Positions 1-6,953 of a stretch of DNA of 8,292 bases are shown one piece after another. The stretch's first letter is position 1, and each line of letters begins with the position of its first letter. The position numbers were made by a program, and so were the translations under genes. Source of the stretch: Victivallaceae bacterium (GTDB taxonomy: Bacteria > Verrucomicrobiota > Lentisphaeria > Victivallales > Victivallaceae); assembly GCA_028717165.1 (NCBI GenBank), contig JAQUOK010000106.1, positions 1 through 8,292 on the forward strand, in the 5' to 3' direction. The notes under the pieces are model-generated. The model saw nothing but the letters and a program-made list of their open reading frames with translations. It was not told where the DNA came from and searched no databases.

Positions 1-34
1 GGACAGCAGGTGGTAAAGTGAGGATGCGCGCTGC

Positions 35-58
35 CCCGGAAATGGCGTATTTGCCGGG
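35..58. terminator. GC-rich hairpin, possible terminator of an upstream gene
   Basis: CCCGGAAAT (35-43) pairs with ATTT (49-52) and CCGGG (54-58) around a 5-base loop, with one bulged G at 53. A second CCGGG at 66-70 could compete for the same 5' arm. No T-tract follows, so it is not a canonical intrinsic terminator. It would fall just after the frame 1 stop at 19-21, but inside the open frame 3 that ends at 74. It may simply be a chance structure. Confidence 0.22.
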
Positions 59-373
59 ATTAGCGCCGGGTTAACAATGTTCAAAATAAATGGAAGTGAA
101 AAATGGGGTATATGAGAAACGGAAAACTCCAAGCTCAAAATGGCTTGAAAATCATTAATTTTTAAAATTTACGGGATGATAGTGGGGCGGTTTCGGAATT
201 TTTTATACTCCTGAACAGAAATTCCTCGAGTCAAATTTGGGGGCGGCATGATGACAGGCAAAAATCCCGATTTTCCGGACAGGCTCTAGTTATGTACAGA
301 TGAAACTGGTATTGTAAATGATTATAAAAATCAAATCATCCTGCTAAATCGTAAAAGTAAAAATAAAGTTATC

Positions 374-401
374 TGGAAATTTTTTATAAAATTAGTATAG
401 T
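374..401 (+). promoter_or_regulatory. Candidate promoter of the LacI-family regulator gene
   Basis: TGGAAA (374-379) is separated by 16 bases from TATAGT (396-401), in an AT-rich stretch 37 bases before the start codon at 438. The -35 is only a fair match, and an overlapping TATAAA at 401-406 is an alternative -10. CGTTTC at 416-421, whose complement is GAAACG, lies just downstream, about where transcription would begin. It shares its core with the operator-like elements in front of the next gene, so autoregulation is possible but not shown. Confidence 0.4.
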
Positions 402-437
402 ATAAAAAACAGCCACGTTTCGATAAGAGATAAACCG

Positions 438-1487
438 ATGGAAAAAAAGACAACTATAAAGAATATAAAAGAACTTGCCCGGTTGGCCGGCGCTTCCGTC
501 GGAAGCACTTCCATGGTAATGAGTGGGAAGTGGGAAAAGAAAGTCAAAAAGGAAACTGCGGCAAGAATACTAGAAATAGCGAATGAGTATAATTACCGAG
601 TAAATCCTTTGGGGCGTAGTCTGCAACTTAAACAGTATTTACGCATTGCCGTAGTAATAGAAGGAACGCTTCAGCAGCACCCCCTTCTTGGCGCTTTGAG
701 TTTTTATGATTTTCTCGACATCGTCGCGGATCGGCTTGATAAAAGTGGTTATTCTATAGACATCATTCAGATGACAAAAGAAAAAATCAGCCGAACAATC
801 CGCAACGGTTTTTTTTCGGCAAATAACGACGCAGTAATATTCATTGACTGGAATTCCGGTAGCCTCGAGAAATTTCTGAAAAGAGTATGTCCGGAACAGC
901 CGTTTATTATAATCGGCGATGACCTGCAAACACTACAATGGAATTATCTTTATAGGGCGATCGAAAAAATGTCGTATAAAGCTGTAAATCATTTTATTAA
1001 AAATGGACATTCGAAAATAGCCATTTCCCGGGTTTGCGGTTCAAGGGACAGGTTTGAGAAAAAACTTGCCGGTTACAAACGGGCATTATATGAAGCGGGC
1101 ATCAAATTCAATCAGGATTTCGTTATTGACCTTAACCGAAAAGCTCATTCCCTATCTTACGGAGTCCAGATCGCAAAGATGTTCATGGAGTTACCGGAAA
1201 TGCCTACCGCATATTTTTGTGACGACAACATCGATGCTATGGGACTGCTCATTGAATTCGAGAAAAAAACGGTAAAGGTTCCTGAGAAAGTTGAAATAAT
1301 CGGCTATGGCGATGCTACTGTTGCCGATATGGCGACAAAACCCCTTTCATACCTCAAGATTCCAACTATTCAGATGGCGGAGTTCGCCATTGAGTATATT
1401 CTTGATATCCTGCAAAATGGTAAAAAAACTGTTCCAGCTCAAAAACAATTTGAAGAGGAACTCATTCTTCAAGCAACCACAAAATAA
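438..1487 (+). CDS. LacI/GalR-family transcriptional regulator
   Basis: A 349-residue protein, the usual length for this family. Residues about 7-28 (IKNIKELARLAGASVGSTSM) form the N-terminal helix-turn-helix. It is followed by the typical VKKETAARILEIANEYNYRVNP segment and the hinge helix around NPLGRSLQ (56-63). The rest is a periplasmic-binding-protein-like effector domain. Family hallmarks there include FEKKLAGYKRALYEAGI (206-222), the YFCDDNIDAMGLL region (259-271) and VPEKVEIIGYGD (281-292). A weak SD (AAGAGA, 425-430) lies 7 bases before the ATG. It is cytoplasmic, and members bind sugars or phosphosugars and palindromic operators with a central CG. The effector cannot be read from sequence. 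Its position directly upstream of a six-gene operon suggests it controls that operon, most simply as a repressor, though activation occurs in this family. The recognition helix (SVGSTSMVMSG) departs from the common SVxTVSRVLNG, so operator specificity may be unusual. Confidence 0.93.
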   Translation: MEKKTTIKNIKELARLAGASVGSTSMVMSGKWEKKVKKETAARILEIANEYNYRVNPLGRSLQLKQYLRIAVVIEGTLQQHPLLGALSFYDFLDIVADRLDKSGYSIDIIQMTKEKISRTIRNGFFSANNDAVIFIDWNSGSLEKFLKRVCPEQPFIIIGDDLQTLQWNYLYRAIEKMSYKAVNHFIKNGHSKIAISRVCGSRDRFEKKLAGYKRALYEAGIKFNQDFVIDLNRKAHSLSYGVQIAKMFMELPEMPTAYFCDDNIDAMGLLIEFEKKTVKVPEKVEIIGYGDATVADMATKPLSYLKIPTIQMAEFAIEYILDILQNGKKTVPAQKQFEEELILQATTK

Positions 1488-1526
1488 TTTTTCAGAAAAA
1501 ATAATGCGAAAAATTTTGTTTTTTTA

Positions 1527-1555
1527 TTGAAACGATTCATGTATTGAATTATAAT
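1527..1555 (+). promoter_or_regulatory. Near-consensus sigma70 promoter of the six-gene operon
   Basis: TTGAAA (1527-1532) and a perfect TATAAT (1550-1555) are separated by exactly 17 bases. This predicts a start of transcription near 1562 and a 5' leader of roughly 43 bases before the ATG at 1605. It is the only strong promoter seen before the tightly packed genes, so it probably drives all of them. A promoter this close to consensus is usually held down by a repressor, which fits the overlapping operator-like sequence. Confidence 0.75.
1528..1539. promoter_or_regulatory. Operator-like palindrome over the -35 (probable LacI-family site)
   Basis: TGAAACGATTCA is an inverted repeat with TGAA/TTCA arms and a central CG, mismatched only at the two positions flanking the CG. 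A central CG flanked by A/T-rich arms is typical of LacI/GalR operators, such as those of PurR and CcpA. It overlaps the -35 element, where a bound regulator would block RNA polymerase. A third TGAA arm at 1545-1548 makes an additional inverted repeat (ATTCA-N5-TGAAT, 1535-1549). Binding by the product of the upstream gene is inferred. Confidence 0.5.
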
Positions 1556-1563
1556 ATTTCTAT

Positions 1564-1571
1564 AAACGGTT
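1564..1571. promoter_or_regulatory. Second operator-like element at the predicted transcription start
   Basis: AAACGGTT here matches AAACGATT at 1530-1537 except for one purine change. The two lie 34 bases apart, slightly over three helical turns, on either side of the TATAAT. Such a pair could support cooperative binding or a small loop. The element is short and may be chance in AT-rich DNA. Confidence 0.28.
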
Positions 1572-1604
1572 TTGTGTTAATAAAAAAACTACTGGGAACC
1601 AAAA

Positions 1605-2759
1605 ATGAAAATCAGAGAAATTCCGTTCTTAGCCTTGGGCGGAGTAATTGCCCAAGATGATATTGATGCGACCAATAAGGTTATAAGCGCGGCAGCGAAA
1701 GGGGGAAACTTTTTCCCGATGCCGGAGGAAAATGATTTCCAGAATGCTTTTGCCGGACATGAAGGCGCTGAAAACGCAATCGCGGTCAATTCCTGCGGAA
1801 CGGCGCTTGACTGTTGTATGATGGCGCTGGAAATCAAAGAAGGCGACGAAGTTATAACGACACCTTTGACTTTTGTTTGCAGTGCCGGAACCGCCATCGG
1901 ACAGGGCGCAAAAGTCGTATTTGCTGATATTGATGAAACGACAATGAACCTGAATCCGGTAAAGGTCAGAGAAAAAATTACGAACTGGACGAAAGCGATT
2001 ATCGCAGTACATTTTACCGGTCTTGCTTGTAATATTGATGGATTTGATAAGATAGCCGCTGAAACCGGAATCCCGGTTATCTATGATGCAGCTCATGCGG
2101 TCGGAACTAAATACCAGGGTAGCCCAATCGGCGGACGCGGTAAAGCTACATGTTACAGTTTCCAGAGTAATAAAAATATGACTTGCCTGGGAGAAGGCGG
2201 AGCCGTAACAACCAATGATCCGGAATTTGGAGAGAAAGTGCGTCAACTGAAAACCTTCGGTTATGTTTACGGGGGGCCTTCCCTGCGCGTGGCAAGCATC
2301 GGCTTCAATTACCGGATGACCAAACCGCAGTACGCCGTCGGCCTTACTCAGCTCGCCAAAATAGACGCCATTATAAAAGTGCGGCAACAGCGAATGGTTC
2401 AGCTCAATAATTTGCTTGCGGATGTTTCTGAGGTGATCCTCCCGGCGGGGCACGGCCCCGGACACGGCAGTCATCTGTACGTTTTACGGCTGAACACAGA
2501 TAAGGTGGCGTTCACTACGGAAGAATTCAGGAAACGGCTTCTGGAAAAATACAAAGTGGGAACGGCTAAGCATTATCCTCCCGTATGGAGCTGGGAGGCC
2601 TTTGCGGATCTGGGGTATAACGGTGAAGGCTGTCCGCTGGCGGCCAAAGCGTGCGCGCAGGTTATCAGCATGCCGATATTCCCCGGCACCCGGGAGGAAG
2701 ATGTTGAATATATAGCCTGGGCGGTAAAGGAAACTTTAGCGGATCTGAAACGGGGATAA
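1605..2759 (+). CDS. DegT/DnrJ/EryC1/StrS-family PLP-dependent aminotransferase
   Basis: A 384-residue cytoplasmic enzyme of full family length (fold-type I, sugar or cyclitol aminotransferases). Visible landmarks are NSCGTALDCCMMAL (62-75) in the cofactor phosphate-binding area, GDEVITTPLTF (80-90), YDAAHAVGT (160-168) with Asp161 expected to contact the pyridine nitrogen, and YSFQSNKNMTCLGEGGAVTT (184-203) with Lys190 as the predicted Schiff-base lysine. NYRMTKPQYAVGLTQL (235-250) and the C-terminal HYPPVW (323-328) are also typical. The family usually transfers an amino group from Glu or Gln to a keto sugar or keto cyclitol; the substrate here is unknown. A modest SD (GGGA, 1594-1597) precedes the ATG by 7 bases. 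It is the first gene of the operon, and the adjacent Gfo/Idh/MocA dehydrogenase is the obvious candidate to generate its keto substrate. A regulatory role through bound PLP is unlikely because the catalytic lysine is retained. Confidence 0.93.
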   Translation: MKIREIPFLALGGVIAQDDIDATNKVISAAAKGGNFFPMPEENDFQNAFAGHEGAENAIAVNSCGTALDCCMMALEIKEGDEVITTPLTFVCSAGTAIGQGAKVVFADIDETTMNLNPVKVREKITNWTKAIIAVHFTGLACNIDGFDKIAAETGIPVIYDAAHAVGTKYQGSPIGGRGKATCYSFQSNKNMTCLGEGGAVTTNDPEFGEKVRQLKTFGYVYGGPSLRVASIGFNYRMTKPQYAVGLTQLAKIDAIIKVRQQRMVQLNNLLADVSEVILPAGHGPGHGSHLYVLRLNTDKVAFTTEEFRKRLLEKYKVGTAKHYPPVWSWEAFADLGYNGEGCPLAAKACAQVISMPIFPGTREEDVEYIAWAVKETLADLKRG

Positions 2760-2763
2760 GCAC

Positions 2764-3762
2764 ATGGATAAAGTAAAATGGCTGCTGGTCGGAGCCGGGG
2801 ACATTGCGCATAAACGGGTGGCTCCGGCATTGGCCGGCGCTGAAAATTCGGAACTTGCCGGAATTTGCGACGTACGGAAAGAGCCGGCCGCGCAGATCGC
2901 GGAAAAGTTCAAGCTTAAATATGTTTACACGGATTTTGAGGAAGCGCTGGCAAGAAGCGACGCTGATGCCGTCTATCTGGCGACGCCGGTCTGGCTGCAT
3001 CCGGAACAGGCTGTAAAAGTATTGAACGCCGGAAAAAACGTGCTGGTCGAAAAACCGCTCGGGCTCGACGCAAACCAATGCCGGACAGTCATCCAAGCAG
3101 CAAAGCTTTCCGGAAAAAAAGCCGGATGCGCGTACTATCGGCGTTATTTCAAGCGTTACGAATATGCCCGGAACATGCTGGCGAACGGTGAATTCGGCAA
3201 GGTCGTAAACATCAGGATGACTTATTATTCATGGTTTGCCCCGGAAACGTCCGACCCGAAACATTGGCGAGTAGAAAAAAGAAAGTCGGGCGGCGGGCCG
3301 TTGAGCGACATGGGGACGCATATGTTCGATGTCCTGATCGGTCTTTTCGGAATGCCGGAAAAGGTGTATGCGAAATGCGCCAATCTGGTTAATAACTGGA
3401 ATGTCGAAGACTCTGCCGTAATTATAATGGAGCTTGAAAAAGGAACTCAAGTTACCGCGTCTTTCAACTGGAACTCGAAAACCTGGCGGCATGAATTCGA
3501 AATTGTCGGAACCGAAGCGAAACTGGACTGGCTGCCTTATGACTGCGGAGCCATCGTAAAAACCGTCGGGCGCAATATTGAACAGCTTGAAATGCCCGAA
3601 CCTGAAAACGTTCATGCTCCCCTGATCCGTGACTTTAATGCTTCAATTCTTTCCGGCAGAACGCCGTCATGTTCGGTGGAAGAAGCCGCGAAAACCAATA
3701 TTCTGCTCGACGCCGTGTATAAATCAGCGGCGGAAAACCGGGAAATAAAGGTGAGCTTATGA
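2764..3762 (+). CDS. Gfo/Idh/MocA-family NAD(P)-dependent oxidoreductase
   Basis: A 332-residue cytoplasmic dehydrogenase of normal family length. The N-terminal Rossmann fold shows LLVGAGDIAHKRVAPAL (7-23) for dinucleotide binding and CDVRKEP (35-41) after the second strand. VEKPLG (95-100) carries the conserved catalytic Lys97. In the C-terminal substrate domain, GGGPLSDMGTHMFDVLIGLF (176-195) holds the family's Asp182 and His186, which usually position and deprotonate the substrate. Members oxidise or reduce a hydroxyl/keto group on sugars, cyclitols or related acids; which one is acted on here is not visible. It starts 4 bases after the aminotransferase stop, with GGGGAT at 2753-2758 as SD, so the two are probably translated together and act in sequence. 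Confidence 0.93.
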   Translation: MDKVKWLLVGAGDIAHKRVAPALAGAENSELAGICDVRKEPAAQIAEKFKLKYVYTDFEEALARSDADAVYLATPVWLHPEQAVKVLNAGKNVLVEKPLGLDANQCRTVIQAAKLSGKKAGCAYYRRYFKRYEYARNMLANGEFGKVVNIRMTYYSWFAPETSDPKHWRVEKRKSGGGPLSDMGTHMFDVLIGLFGMPEKVYAKCANLVNNWNVEDSAVIIMELEKGTQVTASFNWNSKTWRHEFEIVGTEAKLDWLPYDCGAIVKTVGRNIEQLEMPEPENVHAPLIRDFNASILSGRTPSCSVEEAAKTNILLDAVYKSAAENREIKVSL

Positions 3763-5054
3763 AATTCGCGCCCAAACCGGAAAATGATTTTGCCCAGTTC
3801 ATCCGGACGTATTATGATGAATGCCAGGCCAGATTCGGCCGGATCGAAGCCATTGCGGGGAAATGGATGTTCAGGGACCTGATCCCCGGCATGAGTGATT
3901 TCGACACCAGGTTCATAGTTTCAGATAATATGGCGCCGGACGACTGGTGCGAAATGTCTATGGCCATCGGGCGGGCGCATCATTATCTCTGCCAGCGTTT
4001 TCCGGAATGGGCGCGCAATCTTGAGCACCTGCCGGGCATCAACCTGACCTGGAATGAATTTACCTCGGAAGAAAATTATTATCCTGAATACCGGCAGTGG
4101 AGTTTTTATCATACCCGTGAACCCGGACGACTGAGCGCAGCGCTGGAAAAACTTGATGAGCGGAACTGGTCGGAGAAAGACGAATACCATTTCCTGAAAA
4201 AATTCTGTCTTTATTACGGCCGCTACAACCGTTCCATCGATCCGCCGGTAAACCTGGGGCCGCATGCTAACAAATACCCGCTGCACAGCCGGATTATGCA
4301 TTACTTCGAACCGCCGGTACAGGCTGCCGTCATACTGCTCAGAAAAGAAATCATGACCGGGAAATTCGAATCCCTGGAAAGCGCCGGAAAATTGTTTCCG
4401 GAATTCAAATGCTGGGAGCTGATCCGGGAAATATTACATGCGAACTATGAAATCCCGAAATGGTACGGGGAACCCTATCTGACGGAACTTGAAGACGCAA
4501 TGGAATATGCTTTGCAGGAAATCCTTAAGGAACTCGGAAATTCCGTATCGCTGATCCCCCGGACGGACGGCGCGGATATCGGGTTATGGCGGAAAGCGTT
4601 GGAGCGGACTGAAATAGATCCGGGGTTGAAAATTTTTGAAAACGCCAAATTCAGCCGGTTAATGAAAGGCCGTTTGTGGTTTTACGCCAACGCCCCCGGG
4701 CATTTTGATTCGACCTGGCTGATCGAGAACGAGCTTCTGCGCATGAACAAAAGTTATATCAAAGCGCCTTTCCCCACCTACTGGAAAGAAAAAACGGGCG
4801 AAGATACTGAAGATGTCAACCGGATATTCGGGGAACTTGCCGGAAATGTGCTGACGGAAAAAGAAGTCGCGTCTTTAAAGGAGTTCAACAAACTTACTCC
4901 GGGTTACTGGGAAAAAGGTAAAGAAAAAAATACCGCCCTGAAAATAGTCGAAATCTTTGATGATGTTTTCAGGTCATTAGTTAAAATATCGACAGATTTG
5001 TCAAAAGAAAAAAAGGTTGCGAATAATGAATGTCAAAGCGTTGAAACTGTTTGA
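3759..5054 (+). CDS. Hypothetical protein with divergent nucleotidyltransferase-like motif
   Basis: A 431-residue protein that I do not recognise as a named family. The N-terminal part contains AGKWMFRDLIPGMSDFDTRF (33-52) then IV. This aligns by eye with the nucleotidyltransferase signature GS-x(10-12)-DxD-hhV: Gly34, Asp47 and Asp49 are in the expected places, but the usual Ser after Gly is Lys35. A third acidic ligand is uncertain; Glu100 in INLTWNEF is a candidate. The remainder looks mostly helical and charged, as in the C-terminal substrate domains of aminoglycoside-type nucleotidyltransferases. No signal peptide or membrane segment is seen. Its ATG overlaps the previous stop (ATGA at 3759-3762) with a good SD (AAAGGTG, 3747-3753), so translation is coupled to the dehydrogenase. 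A role in nucleotidylating an amino sugar or cyclitol is inference only; it may be catalytically dead or serve another function. Confidence 0.6.
   Translation: MKFAPKPENDFAQFIRTYYDECQARFGRIEAIAGKWMFRDLIPGMSDFDTRFIVSDNMAPDDWCEMSMAIGRAHHYLCQRFPEWARNLEHLPGINLTWNEFTSEENYYPEYRQWSFYHTREPGRLSAALEKLDERNWSEKDEYHFLKKFCLYYGRYNRSIDPPVNLGPHANKYPLHSRIMHYFEPPVQAAVILLRKEIMTGKFESLESAGKLFPEFKCWELIREILHANYEIPKWYGEPYLTELEDAMEYALQEILKELGNSVSLIPRTDGADIGLWRKALERTEIDPGLKIFENAKFSRLMKGRLWFYANAPGHFDSTWLIENELLRMNKSYIKAPFPTYWKEKTGEDTEDVNRIFGELAGNVLTEKEVASLKEFNKLTPGYWEKGKEKNTALKIVEIFDDVFRSLVKISTDLSKEKKVANNECQSVETV
5011..5016 (+). promoter_or_regulatory. Ribosome binding site that sets the start at 5026
   Basis: AAAAGG lies 9 bases before the ATG at 5026, a normal spacing. 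It directly abuts the alternative in-frame TTG at 5017, leaving no spacing for that codon. This is why the ATG is preferred for the beta-propeller gene. Confidence 0.6.
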
Positions 5055-6171
5055 CTATGACTACGGAAACCAATGGGAAAATAAAGTATCCGACCATTGG
5101 GATTATACTGATTTTAAAAATAATGAGTCATGGCGTAAAGGCTGGATCAGTATGGACTGCGCCCTTTACAATCCCAATGATGACCGGGTGTACTTGGGAA
5201 TCACTTCTTTCGATGCGGATATTTTTAGGGCTTATGACCGTAAAAAACGGGAGTTCGTCGATCTGGGATATGGCAGTATTGCCAACAAATTCGACGCCAA
5301 ATTCCATCGTTCGCTGGTAGAAAGCAATGACAACTGCCTTTATGCGGCAATAGCGTTGCTCCATGACAGCGACAATTATCTGAAAGCGCCCGGCAGTCCG
5401 ATCGTAAAATACGATTTAAGCTCAGGCACAATAAGCAAAATGGGCATTCCCGTGCCCCATGCATATATTCAGTCCATCGCAATTGATAATGAACGCGATA
5501 TGATTTACGGTCAGTGCCTGGCGCCTGAATACGCTTTCTCGTTTAACCTGAAAACCCGAGAAAGCAGAATAATCGGCCTTCTCGGCAGTGGTTACGGTGG
5601 GCTGGCCCAAGGAGAAAACATTGTTGTGGACAGGAACGGTTGTGCCTGGTTCACCTGGAGCGTCACCAGGGCCTGGCAGGACCAGCCGGGGCCTGATGCT
5701 CACCGCCTGTGCAAATACGATCCGGAAAAAGGAGAGATGATCTTCTTTGCGGGCGGACTGCCTAAGAAAAACGGCGATTACGGTTTTGCAAAACCTGAAG
5801 CTTTTTTTGTTTTTAATGACGAATACGTCTATGCCAGCGGCGACAACGGTTCATTTTACCGGATTGACGCTGATTCGGGACAAGCCGAACTTTTATTCAC
5901 GCCGGTAAACGGCATACGCAGCCGTCTTTCATCACTGGTCAAAACTGCTGACGGCATCGCATATGGAATAAGCGGCCGGGACGGGAAATGCCGGCTGCTG
6001 AAGGTTAACTACTCAGATGGTTCGTTTGAGCTGCTCGGTGAAATAAAAGACTCCGCCGGAGCCGCAATGTGGCAATGCCATGACATTGTCCATGCGGGGA
6101 ACAACGTATTTTATGCCTGCGAAAACGACAATCCCTACCGGAGTTCGTATTTATGGGAGATATCTCTATAA
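5026..6171 (+). CDS. Cytoplasmic beta-propeller protein of unknown function
   Basis: A 381-residue protein, counted from the ATG at 5026. At least six copies of a short turn motif, roughly aromatic/hydrophobic-[DN]-x-x-x-[GR], recur: AYDRKKREF (69-77), KYDLSSGTI (128-136), SFNLKTRES (172-180), KYDPEKGEM (230-238), RIDADSGQA (279-287) and KVNYSDGSF (326-334). Each is preceded by a strand such as DRVYLGI, DMIYGQC, CAWFTWS, EYVYASG or GIAYGIS. This is the pattern of a six- or seven-bladed beta-propeller, and LWEISL at the end may close the ring. There is no signal peptide, so it should be cytoplasmic, unlike most secreted sugar-binding propellers. It could be an enzyme (lyase, lactonase or epimerase type) or a binding scaffold; no catalytic residues can be assigned. 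It overlaps the preceding gene by 29 bases, indicating translational coupling. Confidence 0.7.
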   Translation: MNVKALKLFDYDYGNQWENKVSDHWDYTDFKNNESWRKGWISMDCALYNPNDDRVYLGITSFDADIFRAYDRKKREFVDLGYGSIANKFDAKFHRSLVESNDNCLYAAIALLHDSDNYLKAPGSPIVKYDLSSGTISKMGIPVPHAYIQSIAIDNERDMIYGQCLAPEYAFSFNLKTRESRIIGLLGSGYGGLAQGENIVVDRNGCAWFTWSVTRAWQDQPGPDAHRLCKYDPEKGEMIFFAGGLPKKNGDYGFAKPEAFFVFNDEYVYASGDNGSFYRIDADSGQAELLFTPVNGIRSRLSSLVKTADGIAYGISGRDGKCRLLKVNYSDGSFELLGEIKDSAGAAMWQCHDIVHAGNNVFYACENDNPYRSSYLWEISL

Positions 6172-6953
6172 AAATATCAGGAAAATCCTTATTCATGGAT
6201 ATGAATGTGAATATTTCCATTTGGGATATTTCCCTCATCATTGCGGTTTCCGCAATGGGGGCGATACTTGCTTTTTTGAAGAAACCGGAGCATAAAGCCC
6301 TCATATGGAATTTCCCTGTTCCGTTCACGCTCGCCTGCCTGGCGCTGGGTAAACCGATAAATGAAACCCATGTCCTGGGGCTGGTATTGCTGACCGTATA
6401 TACTTTCGCGGTATATTGTCTTCATGTCTTTTACCGGATGAATATTGTACTTTCAATTGTCATAAGCGTTATTCTCTATTGCGTTTTGGCAGGAATCGTC
6501 AAACAGTGTCCTCAAAACAATTATCTGTTCTGGAGCTTATGTTTTCTGCTGGCCGTGTTTGCCGCTATGCTGCTGGCACTAATTCCGGACAAGCCTGAAC
6601 CCGAAAGCCGGACCCAGTTACCGGTGTTGATAAAATTACCAATGCTCGTCGGCATTGCAACTTTTATGGTTGTTCTGAAAACAAGTTTTGAAGGAGCCAT
6701 AACTACCTTTCCCATGGTTGGCGTAATAGCCGGTTATGAAGCTCGTAAATGTCTGTGGACAGTTTGCCGGCAAGTACCGGTAATGATACTTTCATTATTG
6801 TCGATGATTATTACCTGTCGAATAATGGCCCCCTGCTGCGGCGAAAAAATCGCACTTTTAATCGCGTGGGGCGTTTTCCTCACGGAACTCCCCCTGTTGC
6901 TGAGAGTAAAAAAACAATTAACCGTGAAAAGGACAATGAACAATGTACAGTAA
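6153..6953 (+). CDS. Polytopic inner-membrane protein of unknown function
   Basis: A 266-residue protein with about eight or nine hydrophobic segments, near residues 25-43, 48-66, 72-93, 97-115, 123-144, 157-176, 180-195, 205-222 and 232-250. A polar, proline-rich linker (146-156) splits it into two halves, and the C-terminus is positively charged (RVKKQLTVKR). The segment TSFEGAITTFPMVGVIAGYE (177-196) vaguely recalls small GlpM-like membrane proteins, but I would not assign it on that. GGAG at 6140-6143 lies 9 bases before the ATG at 6153, which beats later in-frame ATGs at 6195 and 6201. It overlaps the propeller gene by 19 bases. It may transport the operon's substrate or product, but no known transporter signature is visible. 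Confidence 0.65.
   Translation: MGDISIKISGKSLFMDMNVNISIWDISLIIAVSAMGAILAFLKKPEHKALIWNFPVPFTLACLALGKPINETHVLGLVLLTVYTFAVYCLHVFYRMNIVLSIVISVILYCVLAGIVKQCPQNNYLFWSLCFLLAVFAAMLLALIPDKPEPESRTQLPVLIKLPMLVGIATFMVVLKTSFEGAITTFPMVGVIAGYEARKCLWTVCRQVPVMILSLLSMIITCRIMAPCCGEKIALLIAWGVFLTELPLLLRVKKQLTVKRTMNNVQ

Larger units (their letters stand above)
1..437. other. Leading intergenic region with no recognisable gene
   Basis: No convincing gene is visible on either strand. At the left edge, frame 3 is open to a TAA at 72-74 (ending in AYLPGLAPG) and frame 1 to a TGA at 19-21. Either could be the last residues of an upstream gene, but the tail is too short to choose or identify. A 22-codon ORF in the first 170 bases has no SD and is not credible. 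The stretch contains a GC-rich hairpin (35-58), a G-rich then AT-rich middle, a possible insertion-sequence end near 271-289, and from about 310 onward strongly AT-rich DNA that probably contains the promoter of the regulator gene. Confidence 0.6.

Noticed and set aside
90..170. 22-codon ORF beginning with ATG in the leading region
   Set aside because: No SD, low-complexity lysine-rich product and no coding context.
318..339. ATGATT-N10-AATCAT inverted repeat upstream of the regulator gene
   Set aside because: Six-base AT-rich arms with a 10-base spacer are expected by chance in this composition, and they lack the central CG of LacI-family operators.
1488..1525. AT-rich run after the regulator gene as an intrinsic terminator
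   Set aside because: The only pairing is A-T between A- and T-tracts, with no GC stem; it is not a credible hairpin terminator.
1629..2474. 281-codon open frame on the minus strand
   Set aside because: It lies wholly antisense to the aminotransferase gene, whose family motifs are unmistakable, and its translation shows no family features.
3229..3615. 128-codon minus-strand open frame
   Set aside because: Antisense shadow of the dehydrogenase gene, with no recognisable protein features.
5017..5025. TTG at 5017 as the start of the propeller gene
   Set aside because: The SD AAAAGG abuts it with no spacing, whereas the ATG at 5026 has a normal 9-base spacing.
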